40,251 nt of DNA from Nitrospira sp. (GTDB taxonomy: Bacteria > Nitrospirota > Nitrospiria > Nitrospirales > Nitrospiraceae), in contig JAICUC010000003.1 of assembly GCA_025936075.1 (NCBI GenBank), positions 1 through 40,251 of the forward strand, given 5' to 3'. The translations under genes were made by a program, and so were the position numbers. Below the pieces are notes generated by a model. It was given only the letters and a program-made list of their open reading frames with translations. It was not told the DNA's origin and made no database searches. How positions within the stretch are numbered: position 1 is the first letter of the stretch; the number at the start of each line of letters is the position of its first letter. Shown here in pieces: positions 10,320 through 19,743 of this stretch.

Positions 10320-12008
10320 TTAGTAGTGAGTAATCTTACGGCGTTTCGTTGAGGTTGTACGACGTCCGGATGATGCCGTCTCAGTCAATGCCGCTGTGAT
10401 GGCGTTCACTGTGGCGGCTGGGTCACGACCTAATTGAACACGAACGGCGTGGCGATGGTGTGTGCTGAGTGATTCCAGGTCCCCCGCTGCCTGTGCCTGA
10501 GCCAATGTCCCAAACGAAAACGGCTTTCCGGGAATCGGCACGTCGGGCGTCATCCGGTCCACTAATTCCAGAAAGACGCCGGTATTGGGACCGCCCTTGT
10601 GGAGTTGTCCGGTTGAATGGAGATAACGAGGCCCATACCCAAAGGTAGTGGCAACGCGATGTCTTGCCATGAGGACCTTGCGGAAGCGGTTCACCGCTGT
10701 TTCGAACGGACGTGACGGAGTGGTATAGGCCAATACTGAAACATATGTGCCGGGCTCAAGATGGCCCGACAGATCTTGGGCGGCATTCTTGGGATGGCTG
10801 TTCGCTTGTTCCGGCAGTCGTCCTGTCGATTGGAAAGTTTGCAGGACTCGATTGGTGTTGTCCTTGCTCTCCTGGACATTCGGCTGGTCGAACGGGTGAA
10901 TGCCGAGTAAGTATCCAGCGATGGCCGTCGCAAACTCCCACCTGAAGAACTCGGCGCCCACATCATAGCGGTCACGGAGATTGAATTGGACTACCGGTTG
11001 TTCAGCCTTGACGAGGGCTTGAACCGCTTGATCGAGCGTATGGTTCTTGTCTCCTTTCAGTTTGAGATAGACGAAGAATCGGTCGGTTCCATAGGCGCGT
11101 GGCTTCAGAACGGGTTCCTGTGCAATTGGAATGAGACCCCTGCCCTCCTTCCCCGTGCTTTCAGCGAGAAGTTGCTCGACCCAAAGCCCGAACGTCGAGA
11201 GAGATGGAGATGCAATGACTGTCACTTTATCGCGTCCGGCCTTAGCGAGACTTCCCATAGCCGCGCCTAGATATGCACCGGGATTAGTCCCGACGTCTTT
11301 CTGCTGGCGACATTGTTCCGCCATACCGGCTGCCCGGTCCAAAAGTCTGGCAATATCGAGGCCGAGGAGTGCAGCAGGCACAAGTCCGAACAGAGAAAGC
11401 ACGGAATACCGTCCGCCGATATCAGCCGGATTCGTGAAGATCCCTCCAAATCCATGGTCGCGCGCCATCTTCTCCAAGCCGGTGCCCGGGTCGGTGATCG
11501 CGACAAACTGCTTTCCTCCATGATTCCCCTTGGCCTTCGTCACTTGGTTCCAAAAATGAGCGAAGAGCGACATCACTTCGATCGTACCCCCGGACTTGCT
11601 GGCCACGAGAAAGAGAGTCCGCGATGGGGAAATAGCCTTCGTGACCTGTCGAACCCAATCAGGAACGGTCGAATCAAGGACCCACAGACGCGGGAAGCCT
11701 TTTTGAGATCCAAACAAGGTACGGAAGACTTCAGGCCCAAGGCTGCTGCCTCCCATTCCCAGTAACACGACGTCTTTGATATTGAGACCTTTAGCCGTTG
11801 CAACGCAGCGTTGCAGCTGCTCCAGCTGTCGGCGCATCTCTTCTTGTACCGTCAACCAGCCCAGACGGTCGACGATTTCGTTGGGGTCCGGCTTCCAGAG
11901 TCGATGGTCCTTTGCCCATAGGCGGTCAACAACCTGCGCGCTGATCGCTTCGATGGCCGGTTTAACTATGGATTGAAATATGGCTGGAAGCTTGTCATTC
12001 AACCGCAT
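10320..12008 (-). CDS. pgi: Glucose-6-phosphate isomerase
   Basis: LLGMGGSSLGPEVFR, ASKSGGTIEV, FVAITDPGTGLEKMA and GPRYLHSTGQLHKGGP. Confidence 0.95.
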   Translation of the reverse strand: MRLNDKLPAIFQSIVKPAIEAISAQVVDRLWAKDHRLWKPDPNEIVDRLGWLTVQEEMRRQLEQLQRCVATAKGLNIKDVVLLGMGGSSLGPEVFRTLFGSQKGFPRLWVLDSTVPDWVRQVTKAISPSRTLFLVASKSGGTIEVMSLFAHFWNQVTKAKGNHGGKQFVAITDPGTGLEKMARDHGFGGIFTNPADIGGRYSVLSLFGLVPAALLGLDIARLLDRAAGMAEQCRQQKDVGTNPGAYLGAAMGSLAKAGRDKVTVIASPSLSTFGLWVEQLLAESTGKEGRGLIPIAQEPVLKPRAYGTDRFFVYLKLKGDKNHTLDQAVQALVKAEQPVVQFNLRDRYDVGAEFFRWEFATAIAGYLLGIHPFDQPNVQESKDNTNRVLQTFQSTGRLPEQANSHPKNAAQDLSGHLEPGTYVSVLAYTTPSRPFETAVNRFRKVLMARHRVATTFGYGPRYLHSTGQLHKGGPNTGVFLELVDRMTPDVPIPGKPFSFGTLAQAQAAGDLESLSTHHRHAVRVQLGRDPAATVNAITAALTETASSGRRTTSTKRRKITHY

Positions 12009-12119
12009 AGACGGAGGTTCCTCCTCATCGAAATCGAAGTGGTACGGTTGGTGGGTAACTCATGCGTATCTTATTGATCCGGTGTGGAAAAGGCAACATA
12101 GACTCCCTACTCTGTTTCC

Positions 12120-12758
12120 CTATTTATCGGCCGGACGGCGAATGACCAAAGCCATGCCATCGACCAGAGACCAGGCCAAAGATTGCGCATGGTTGACAGA
12201 GAGGGTCAGTCGGAGGTGAGCCGTGGGCTCGGATGAGCGGTCCATTAACAATCTACCCGTCCAGTCCTTCACATTTCGCCACCCCACTTTTCCTAGCAGA
12301 AGCGCACTTTGGAAGAGATTATCGCTTTCGACGGATGGAACCACCGTGACGCTCAAAGAGGGAGTGAAGGACAACACGTAGTCGGCCGGCATATCGGCGA
12401 GAGAAATGGGCTCCTGCTCGACTTCTGCACCGGGTTCAACCTTTCGTCTGACGACCTGAGGCCGTGCCACCAATCGGTGGATCCCTTTCAGATCCTTCCA
12501 TGATTCGGCAGACCAGACCATGATAGGGATTTGGTGGAGGCCGACTCCACGACCCTTAATGGAAATCGTACTTCCACTCAAATCAATCAAAAGATATGTT
12601 TGAGGACGCGCAGCCAGCTTGAGTTCTTCCTCAAGCACCCGCATTGCCTCTTTCAATTCATTGGGGTTATTGAGATTCAGGTCGGGAAAGACCTCGATAT
12701 CCTTTCCCCAACTTGGTGTGGTGAAGGCAAGAAGAAAAAGAATGGCGCAGAGGTTCAT
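12120..12758 (-). CDS. Exported hypothetical protein with an N-terminal segment resembling the YkuD beta-sandwich start but no HGC catalytic motif
   Basis: Signal peptide MNLCAILFLLAFTTPSWGK; ARPQTYLLIDLSGSTISIKGRGVGLHQIPI aligns by eye with TQPYILVDTARNRLYVKHQEQVVLDAI of the adjacent LDT. Confidence 0.7.
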   Translation of the reverse strand: MNLCAILFLLAFTTPSWGKDIEVFPDLNLNNPNELKEAMRVLEEELKLAARPQTYLLIDLSGSTISIKGRGVGLHQIPIMVWSAESWKDLKGIHRLVARPQVVRRKVEPGAEVEQEPISLADMPADYVLSFTPSLSVTVVPSVESDNLFQSALLLGKVGWRNVKDWTGRLLMDRSSEPTAHLRLTLSVNHAQSLAWSLVDGMALVIRRPADK

Positions 12759-12785
12759 GGGTAATATCTGCGCGCTCTTGAGGGA

Positions 12786-13424
12786 TCAAAAGATCATGAT
12801 CGGTGTCCCTACTCGAGCGAGCTTGTAGACACCTTTAAGGTCGCTGTCATTGAGCCGGATACATCCATGTGTCACGTTTTTCCCCAATAAACGAGTATAG
12901 AGCGTCCCATGGATGAAATAGCCTTTGCCGAATCCCAAGGCATATTCTCCGAGGACCCCTTGTTCGGCGCGGTCGGCGGCATTTTGCGGTACGGCGAGTC
13001 CCTCTTCGATGAATGCCCAGTCGGGCTTGATCCATGTGGGATTGGTCAATTTCGACTTGACGAGAAACTCTCCTCGTGGCGTATCGAAAATCCACTGGCT
13101 GTTACCTTCGCCGGGCTTATCGAGAATTGTTCCGCTACCGGTCGAAGCAATCGCATCGAGGACTACTTGCTCTTGGTGCTTCACATAGAGTCGGTTCCTG
13201 GCCGTATCGACTAAGATGTAAGGCTGGGTCGGCATGAGGTGGGACAGCTGTTTGGAGAGTATCTTATACCGGGCTTGCAATGTACGAAGATCGGCTTTGT
13301 CCTGCACAGCGGGTTGGTGAACGGCTGCGGAGTTTTCGAGCGCCGCGTGATTGGTAGTAAAGGCGCTTATGACCACTAATAGGAGTAAGACGACTGCTGA
13401 AGTTGCAAGGAGGAGTCGTCCCAT
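12786..13424 (-). CDS. L,D-transpeptidase (YkuD domain), canonical catalytic motif
   Basis: FIHGTLYTRLLGKNVTHGCIRLNDSDLKGVYKL; N-terminal membrane anchor. Confidence 0.92.
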   Translation of the reverse strand: MGRLLLATSAVVLLLLVVISAFTTNHAALENSAAVHQPAVQDKADLRTLQARYKILSKQLSHLMPTQPYILVDTARNRLYVKHQEQVVLDAIASTGSGTILDKPGEGNSQWIFDTPRGEFLVKSKLTNPTWIKPDWAFIEEGLAVPQNAADRAEQGVLGEYALGFGKGYFIHGTLYTRLLGKNVTHGCIRLNDSDLKGVYKLARVGTPIMIF

Positions 13425-13434
13425 CAGTTTACGC

Positions 13435-14568
13435 TCAGATTTCGTCTCTACGTTGGACCAGTTCAGACAAGGCCAGAGCCACCGCGTTCTCTTTCGTCAA
13501 GGCACCGACGATCGTGACCGGTGTCCCGACAGAGACGCCCTCGTAGAGAACAGCCATATTCGGATTATCGAGCATAATGCATCCAAGGGTCTGGGCCAAC
13601 AGTTCGTTGTCGGCTCCATGGATCTCGATAAGGCCCCCTATGCCTTTGGCAGGACCGATCTTTCCCGACTTCTTCGCAAGGTCGAACCGCCGACGATCTT
13701 CGGCATTGGGATAATCCAGATCCAGGGCTCGATAGAATTGCGTCTGCCCTTGACCGCGCTTGTCCGTCACGCGATAGCGTCCTTCCGGTGTCGCTCCGTC
13801 CCCTTGGAACCGTTTTTCCAGCATGCCGTTGAACCCTAACCGGACGGGATATGATAGCATCTTCCGCCCGCTCTTGTAGAGAGTCAATTCTCGGTCTGCT
13901 TTACTCACCACGATAGCCGTTGATTGATGGATTCGTGACCAATCGATAGTCTGCTTGGCTAAGCTCTGCCAATAGGCGATCCGGCTCTCGTCGGCGTAGC
14001 GCCCCAATTCTTGGCTGAGTAATAAAACTTGAGCCTTGAAAGCGGAATCCGCTTTCTCTGCCGCTTGCATGGCTCGTTGGAAATCTTTCTGTTCGAAGAA
14101 GGAACGGGCCTGTTTGACAAGAAGACCCGTCTGAACGGCTTTTTCTCCTAGGAGGATACGTCCATCGATCGATTCGACCTTCGAGATAATCGTATGGAGC
14201 CGTTCTTCAAGGCGATCCACTTTAGCCTGTGCCGTGCGATGCTGCGAGGTGTGCCTCTCGTGCAGCTGGGACACGGTGCGCTCGCCCATGATGTAGAGCC
14301 GGCGGAGTTCATTCTCAAGATCACTCGATTCCCATGGCCATGTGATTAGATCATCGTCCAATTGGACGCGTGCTTTGAGCGAGACCCATTGGCGAACAAA
14401 CTGCCCGTACTCCTCAGGCGCAGCTTCCGGAGCCCGCAATGCGATTAAATCTTGATCAATGGCTTCAAGGGCTACAAGGAGGTCCGGCGGAACGGCTTGA
14501 ACGCAGCCCATTAAACAGAGAATGCAGATAACCGCAGCAAGCGTTTTATGTATCTGATCAAGCGCCAT
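13435..14568 (-). CDS. L,D-transpeptidase-family protein, lipoprotein-type signal, variant catalytic motif
   Basis: Lipobox LMGCVQA; YkuD-like AIVVSKADRELTLYKSGRKMLSYPVRLG and IEIHGADNELLAQTLGCIMLDN (T-L-G-C in place of H-G-C). Confidence 0.83.
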   Translation of the reverse strand: MALDQIHKTLAAVICILCLMGCVQAVPPDLLVALEAIDQDLIALRAPEAAPEEYGQFVRQWVSLKARVQLDDDLITWPWESSDLENELRRLYIMGERTVSQLHERHTSQHRTAQAKVDRLEERLHTIISKVESIDGRILLGEKAVQTGLLVKQARSFFEQKDFQRAMQAAEKADSAFKAQVLLLSQELGRYADESRIAYWQSLAKQTIDWSRIHQSTAIVVSKADRELTLYKSGRKMLSYPVRLGFNGMLEKRFQGDGATPEGRYRVTDKRGQGQTQFYRALDLDYPNAEDRRRFDLAKKSGKIGPAKGIGGLIEIHGADNELLAQTLGCIMLDNPNMAVLYEGVSVGTPVTIVGALTKENAVALALSELVQRRDEI

Positions 14569-14576
14569 GCCGTGCG

Positions 14577-15188
14577 TTACTTTTTCTTTGCGGGTTTTCC
14601 TTTTCCCACCTTCGCAAGGGCGTTCTGTATTTCGACTGACACGCCTTGGCTCATGTCGTGAATAGCCTTTGCCTGGGTTTGCGCAGCAGGGTAATCTTCT
14701 TTGTCGATCGACGCCTGAACCTGTTTCAGTAACGACTTCAGCCCTTCCACGTCGTTCTTAATGGCCTCCACCGCCGCACGGTCTTTTCCGACCGGTGCCT
14801 TGGCGACCAAATCTTGCGTCGCTTTCACCGCCTCTTCGGCGACTTGTTGAGCTTGCAAGGCTGCTGCTTTGGCCTCTTCCTTTTTTTCAACCGAAGCCGC
14901 CTTGATCCGTTCACTGTCGGCTTTGGCCGAGGCAGATAGTTGTTGTGCCTTGCCGTAGTCCCGAAAGAGTGTGAACTTTTCGTCCTGATCGGCGACTTCT
15001 TTCCGCAATGCGGCAAGGGTACCTTCTAGCTTGGCGTACTCATCGGCGCTATATGTGGCAGCGCCGCTTTCCTGCGCATCTTTGAGAGCCTTTTCCGCGT
15101 CTTGGATCTGCTGAGTAGGGGGCTCCGCACATCCGGCGATCACAACGAGAGTCAAGAAAAGAGAGACAAGGGATGCTTTTCTCAGCAT
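14577..15188 (-). CDS. Coiled-coil lipoprotein, DUF4398-like
   Basis: Lipobox VIAGCAEPP; Ala/Glu/Lys-rich helical repeats (DAEKALKDAQESGAATYSADEYAKLEGTLAAL). Confidence 0.75.
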   Translation of the reverse strand: MLRKASLVSLFLTLVVIAGCAEPPTQQIQDAEKALKDAQESGAATYSADEYAKLEGTLAALRKEVADQDEKFTLFRDYGKAQQLSASAKADSERIKAASVEKKEEAKAAALQAQQVAEEAVKATQDLVAKAPVGKDRAAVEAIKNDVEGLKSLLKQVQASIDKEDYPAAQTQAKAIHDMSQGVSVEIQNALAKVGKGKPAKKK

Positions 15189-15652
15189 ACGGGGAATCCT
15201 CCTTACAGGTTCTATCCATGGACTTTGGTCAATCGGATTCTTCCTTCATCTTAATGTAGAAGCCCGTCATCGACAGCCGGCATTACTCTTCAAAAACCAT
15301 TGAGACTATTTCAAGTATGCGCCAGCTTAACAGACTTGAACCGTCAGGCATACTAGCACGGCCCAAACATGCAGCAAGCTCGGTGCCACTCATAATCGTC
15401 ATTGTCGGATAAAGATTCAATCTATTTTGCATATTTATGAGAGATTGATGATCTTTGTGCACCCGATTTTTGTGGCATTCTGGTGACAGGAGGCAAAAGC
15501 GCCTCAACGCCGCGGATGATGAAGGACTGATGTTGGATAATCTTTTATATACCTGCCAGAGGCGGCATGAAATTGACAGGTCCAAGTCCCTCCCCTATAA
15601 TTCGCCGTTCATGTGAATCGACCTATTAAAACCGAAGCAATGGAAGGGAACT

Positions 15653-15790
15653 ATGTCTTTCACATTTCAACAACCGTCCAACTTAAAAAAGAAGCGCGAG
15701 CATGGATTTAGGAAGCGTATGAGCACCAAAAATGGACGCAAGGTACTGGCCCGTCGAAGGGCAAAGGGACGAGCTCGGTTGACCGTCTAG
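15653..15790 (+). CDS. rpmH: 50S ribosomal protein L34
   Basis: 45-aa ORF absent from the supplied track: [45 protein letters not shown]. Confidence 0.97.
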   Translation: MSFTFQQPSNLKKKREHGFRKRMSTKNGRKVLARRRAKGRARLTV

Positions 15791-15903
15791 ACGCATCGAG
15801 TCGGATCAGCGGTGTTCTTCGAGTCGCTCTCCAATCTATCTCGTGCTGTTGAGCGTGTATTCACCTACCAGCTAGAGTCTCTCCGGGATCGTGAACGGAT
15901 GGG

Positions 15904-16293
15904 ATGCGGCGAAGAAACACCCTCTTCCCAATGACACTGAAAGCGCAAGGACGAGATGTTTTTTTGCGCAGCAACCGCGACATTCAAATCGTCAAACATC
16001 ACGGTCGGCGGATTTCGACCGCCTTCTTCAATCTTTTGGCGTACAAGATGAACGATGCCCCGAGTCGCGTGGGAATTATTGTGGGGAAGCGATTTGGGAA
16101 TGCGGTCCGACGCAATCGAGCCAAACGAGTCTTTCGCGAACTGGTAAGGCACGTATATCCGGACCTGGTGCCAGGCCAGGGGCTTCTCGTGTTTCCAAAG
16201 CGAGACGCACTATTGCAACCCCGAGAGGGGTTGGTCCAAGCGTGGAAGACGTCTCTTGAGCGTTTCCATCTTCTTCGACCAAGGGCATATTGA
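15904..16293 (+). CDS. rnpA: Ribonuclease P protein component
   Basis: RNR motif FGNAVRRNRAKRVFREL; position between rpmH and yidD. Confidence 0.92.
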   Translation: MRRRNTLFPMTLKAQGRDVFLRSNRDIQIVKHHGRRISTAFFNLLAYKMNDAPSRVGIIVGKRFGNAVRRNRAKRVFRELVRHVYPDLVPGQGLLVFPKRDALLQPREGLVQAWKTSLERFHLLRPRAY

Positions 16294-16294
16294 T

Positions 16295-16504
16295 ATGCAA
16301 TCGCTATGTCTGTGGCTGATTCAGGGATACCGCCTGGTGATTTCTCCTATGTATGGTCGCACATGCCGATTTGAACCCAGCTGTTCGCAATATGCCTCAG
16401 ATGCTATCAGCAAATATGGAGCGTTACAGGGGCTCGGCCTAGCCATCCTCCGGCTTATGAAATGTCACCCCTTCCATCCCGGTGGAGAGGACCCCGTCAA
16501 GTAG
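16295..16504 (+). CDS. yidD: Membrane protein insertion efficiency factor YidD
   Basis: LWLIQGYRLVISPMYGRTCRFEPSCSQYASDAI...CHPFHPGGEDPV. Confidence 0.95.
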   Translation: MQSLCLWLIQGYRLVISPMYGRTCRFEPSCSQYASDAISKYGALQGLGLAILRLMKCHPFHPGGEDPVK

Positions 16505-16540
16505 CGACGATTACACCTTTTAAGAAAGCATAGCCTCTTC

Positions 16541-18238
16541 ATGGACAAAAATCGCGTCATCGTGTTCTTGGTACTCTCCCTGGGGATTATCTTCGGGTAT
16601 GAATACCTGCTTAAAGAGCTGGGTCTGCTTCCTCAACCGACCATTTCGGAACCGGCCGGGCCTTCCACGAGCGATACGTCATCGCCTTCGAAGACAAGCC
16701 CTGGCGCTCCAACTTCAAACGTTCCGGCAACCAAGGAAACAGCTGTACCAAAACCCGCCGGTGGGGGCAGCCCGGCTCAAGAGCCTCGCGAAGAACCTTC
16801 CCCGATAGAGGTCGTCGAGGTAGAGACGGATCTTTATCGGGCTAAGTTCACGACCCGCGGAGGCGCACTGATCAGTTGGGAACTCAAGCGCTATCGCAAC
16901 AGTTCTGACGGGAAGTCCGCAGTGCAACTCGTACGACAGGGAGGCAAGTTTGCCGAACCCCTGACGATCACAGCAGATGATGCTGCTCATTCAAAAGGAT
17001 TAAGCGAAGGGATCTACAGGGTTGAAAAAGACTTTACGGCCTTGGACCAGGACCACCCCACGGGCCACATGACCTTCTATTATGCTAATCCAGCGACTGG
17101 CGTACGTTTGGAAAAACAACTGACCTTTCACGCCGACAGTTATGTCGTGGATATCGCGTTGAAATCCAGCGGACTCGAAGGGGCGTTGAAAGTCGGATTG
17201 GGGACGAATTTTGGGGTTGTAGATTGGGGAGAAGGGTTCATCGGTTCTGTCGGAGCGGCTTCGCTCATTGACGACAAGATTGAAAACGACATGCCGGAAT
17301 CCGAGACTGAGCGCAAGGGTTCCCTAAGATGGACGGCCTTGCAAGACAAATATTTCATTGCCGCACTTATTCCAAAAACAAGTGCATCCGCTTTGCCCAA
17401 GAAGCAAGGGGACAAGCTCGTTTCCACTGCGGTTCGTTTGGCGGTCGACTCCTCCGGAACATCGGTCGGACTCCAATTATTCGCCGGTCCCAAGGAGTAT
17501 GACACGCTGCAGAGTTTGCAAATTAGGCTCGAAGATACCATCGATTTTGGATGGTTTCTTTTCGGAAGCTGGGATACGGTCAGAGCCGTGGCCAAGCCCA
17601 TCTTCTACGTGCTGCGTTATATCAATGAGTACACACATAATTATGGACTGACGATCATCCTCTTGACCGTCATCATCAAGCTGCTGTTTGTCCCCCTGCA
17701 ATACAAAAGTTATACATCGATGAAGAAGATGCAGGGCATCCAGCCGAAGGTTGCTGCGGTCCAGGAGAAATTTAAGGACGATCGCGAACGTTTGAACAAG
17801 GAACTCATCAAACTGTACCGGGATCACAAGGTCAATCCCGTCGGCGGCTGTCTCCCTATGGTATTGCAGATGCCGGTCTTCGTATCGCTGTTCAATATTC
17901 TGTATATGACGATCGATTTACGTCAAGCACCGTTGGGATTGTGGATTACCGATCTGTCAGTTCAGGATCCCTACTACATTCTGCCGATCATCATGGGAAT
18001 CAGCATGGTGGTCATGCAAAAGATCCAGCCGACGACCATGGACCCGACTCAGGCGAAAGTCATGCTGATGCTTCCGGCCCTCATGACCTTTCTGTTCATC
18101 AATTTTCCTGCCGGCTTGGTGTTGTACTGGTTGACCAATAACGTGCTCACCATCGTGCAACAGTTCGTCACGGATCGCTTTTTCTTTCGAACTCCCGCAA
18201 TAACACCGGCTACGGATGAACAAGATGGCAAAAAATGA
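16541..18238 (+). CDS. yidC: Membrane protein insertase YidC
   Basis: N-terminal TM, large periplasmic domain, conserved LLTVIIKLLFVPLQYKSYTSMKKMQ...NPVGGCLPMVLQMPVFVSLFNILY. Confidence 0.96.
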   Translation: MDKNRVIVFLVLSLGIIFGYEYLLKELGLLPQPTISEPAGPSTSDTSSPSKTSPGAPTSNVPATKETAVPKPAGGGSPAQEPREEPSPIEVVEVETDLYRAKFTTRGGALISWELKRYRNSSDGKSAVQLVRQGGKFAEPLTITADDAAHSKGLSEGIYRVEKDFTALDQDHPTGHMTFYYANPATGVRLEKQLTFHADSYVVDIALKSSGLEGALKVGLGTNFGVVDWGEGFIGSVGAASLIDDKIENDMPESETERKGSLRWTALQDKYFIAALIPKTSASALPKKQGDKLVSTAVRLAVDSSGTSVGLQLFAGPKEYDTLQSLQIRLEDTIDFGWFLFGSWDTVRAVAKPIFYVLRYINEYTHNYGLTIILLTVIIKLLFVPLQYKSYTSMKKMQGIQPKVAAVQEKFKDDRERLNKELIKLYRDHKVNPVGGCLPMVLQMPVFVSLFNILYMTIDLRQAPLGLWITDLSVQDPYYILPIIMGISMVVMQKIQPTTMDPTQAKVMLMLPALMTFLFINFPAGLVLYWLTNNVLTIVQQFVTDRFFFRTPAITPATDEQDGKK

Positions 18239-18277
18239 TGCTCGGTCGGTTTCGCTCACCGATCTGGCCGAACGTAT

Positions 18278-19735
18278 GTGAACATGCTGGCCGTCGGAAC
18301 GCCCGAGGATACGATTTGTGCAATTGCCACTTCTGCCGGCGAGGGAGGTATCGGTATTGTTCGGATAAGCGGACCAAATGCCGTTGACATAGGGGACCGC
18401 GTTGTGCGACTGCGCTCCAAGCAGTCGCTTCAATCACTCGTTTCTCATAGGCTGCACCTGGCCGATATTCTCTTTGCGCCTGTTCCTCCAATCGGTAACC
18501 GACCTACTCCCGAGACACGTCACTCGACCGAGCAGATAATTGACGAAGGCCTGGTGGTCTATATGAAGGCACCTCGATCTTTTACCGCGGAGGACGTGAT
18601 TGAGATTCATTGCCACGGAAGTTGGCTCGTTCTGCAACGAGTCTGTGAGGCTTGCGTCGCTGCCGGAGCTCGCCTCGCACAAGCAGGAGAGTTTACCAAG
18701 CGGGCTTTCTTGAACGGCCGCTTGGATTTGTCCCAGGCTGAGGCTGTGTTGGACACCATCAGAGCTAGGTCGGAACTTGGACTCAAATTGGCCCAACGTC
18801 AGCTCCGTGGCGAACTCGCGCAGCAAGTCCACCGATTGCGCACCCGTCTCGTAGGCCTGTTGGCCCACCTGGAAGCAGGAATCGATTTCGCTGCGGAAGA
18901 TATAACGTTCGTCGGACGTGAGGAGATGATCGTCTCTCTGCAGGAGACGCTGACTCATGTTCGGCAAATGTTGGCGACTGCCGAAACCGGACGCATACTG
19001 CGCGACGGAGTCCGCGTGGTGATCATTGGAGAGCCCAATGTCGGCAAATCAAGTTTATTGAACAGTTTACTCCGCGAGAACCGAGCTATTGTGACCGACA
19101 TCCCCGGCACGACTCGCGATATTATCGAGGAATCGGTCGTCTGGTTTGGTCTGCAAGTCACCTTGGTCGATACCGCGGGCCTGCGTGATACAACCGACCT
19201 CGTCGAACTGGAAGGTATCCGTCGTTCTAAAGAGGCTCAGAACCAGGCGGATATCGTTCTGCATGTCTTGGATGGCGCTCAACTAGCAAAGATAGATGTT
19301 GGCAACGTCCGCTTGCCTTCTCTGGTTCATGAACAGTTGTGTGTCGTCAATAAAATCGATTTGATCAACACTGCAGCGATACAACCGCTGTCCGACGCAC
19401 TTCGCGCTCACACAAAGTGTGAGGTTTTTCCCATTTCAGCTCAAACGGGCGACGGACTTAATGCGTTGAAACAGGCTATTCGAGCACAATTTGTGAAGAT
19501 GTCCTTGGAACCGGGCGACGGTGTCGTTGTCACTCATGTTCGACATCGGGTAGCACTTGAGCGAACGGAGGCATCACTTCAAGAGTCACTGGCCTCGACC
19601 GAACGGGGCATAGAGCCTGAATTTATAGCGGTCGATCTGAGAGGCGCAGCTGATGCGCTGGGCGAGATTGTCGGGGCAATTACGTCCGACGAAGTTTTGG
19701 ACCGAATTTTTTCCGAGTTTTGTATCGGCAAATAG
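18278..19735 (+). CDS. mnmE: tRNA uridine-5-carboxymethylaminomethyl modification GTPase MnmE
   Basis: GTP-binding [27 protein letters not shown]-terminal CIGK. GTG start at 18278 or ATG at 18284. Confidence 0.96.
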   Translation: MNMLAVGTPEDTICAIATSAGEGGIGIVRISGPNAVDIGDRVVRLRSKQSLQSLVSHRLHLADILFAPVPPIGNRPTPETRHSTEQIIDEGLVVYMKAPRSFTAEDVIEIHCHGSWLVLQRVCEACVAAGARLAQAGEFTKRAFLNGRLDLSQAEAVLDTIRARSELGLKLAQRQLRGELAQQVHRLRTRLVGLLAHLEAGIDFAAEDITFVGREEMIVSLQETLTHVRQMLATAETGRILRDGVRVVIIGEPNVGKSSLLNSLLRENRAIVTDIPGTTRDIIEESVVWFGLQVTLVDTAGLRDTTDLVELEGIRRSKEAQNQADIVLHVLDGAQLAKIDVGNVRLPSLVHEQLCVVNKIDLINTAAIQPLSDALRAHTKCEVFPISAQTGDGLNALKQAIRAQFVKMSLEPGDGVVVTHVRHRVALERTEASLQESLASTERGIEPEFIAVDLRGAADALGEIVGAITSDEVLDRIFSEFCIGK

Positions 19736-19743
19736 AGGAACCA

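Noticed and set aside
15283-15585. Minus-strand 100-aa ORF in the gap upstream of rpmH
   Set aside because: Composition not protein-like, no RBS or motif; likely an intergenic/promoter region.
15190-15650. Candidate oriC between divergent gene blocks
   Set aside because: No consensus DnaA boxes seen (only loose GGATAA matches) and no dnaA nearby; not strong enough to call.
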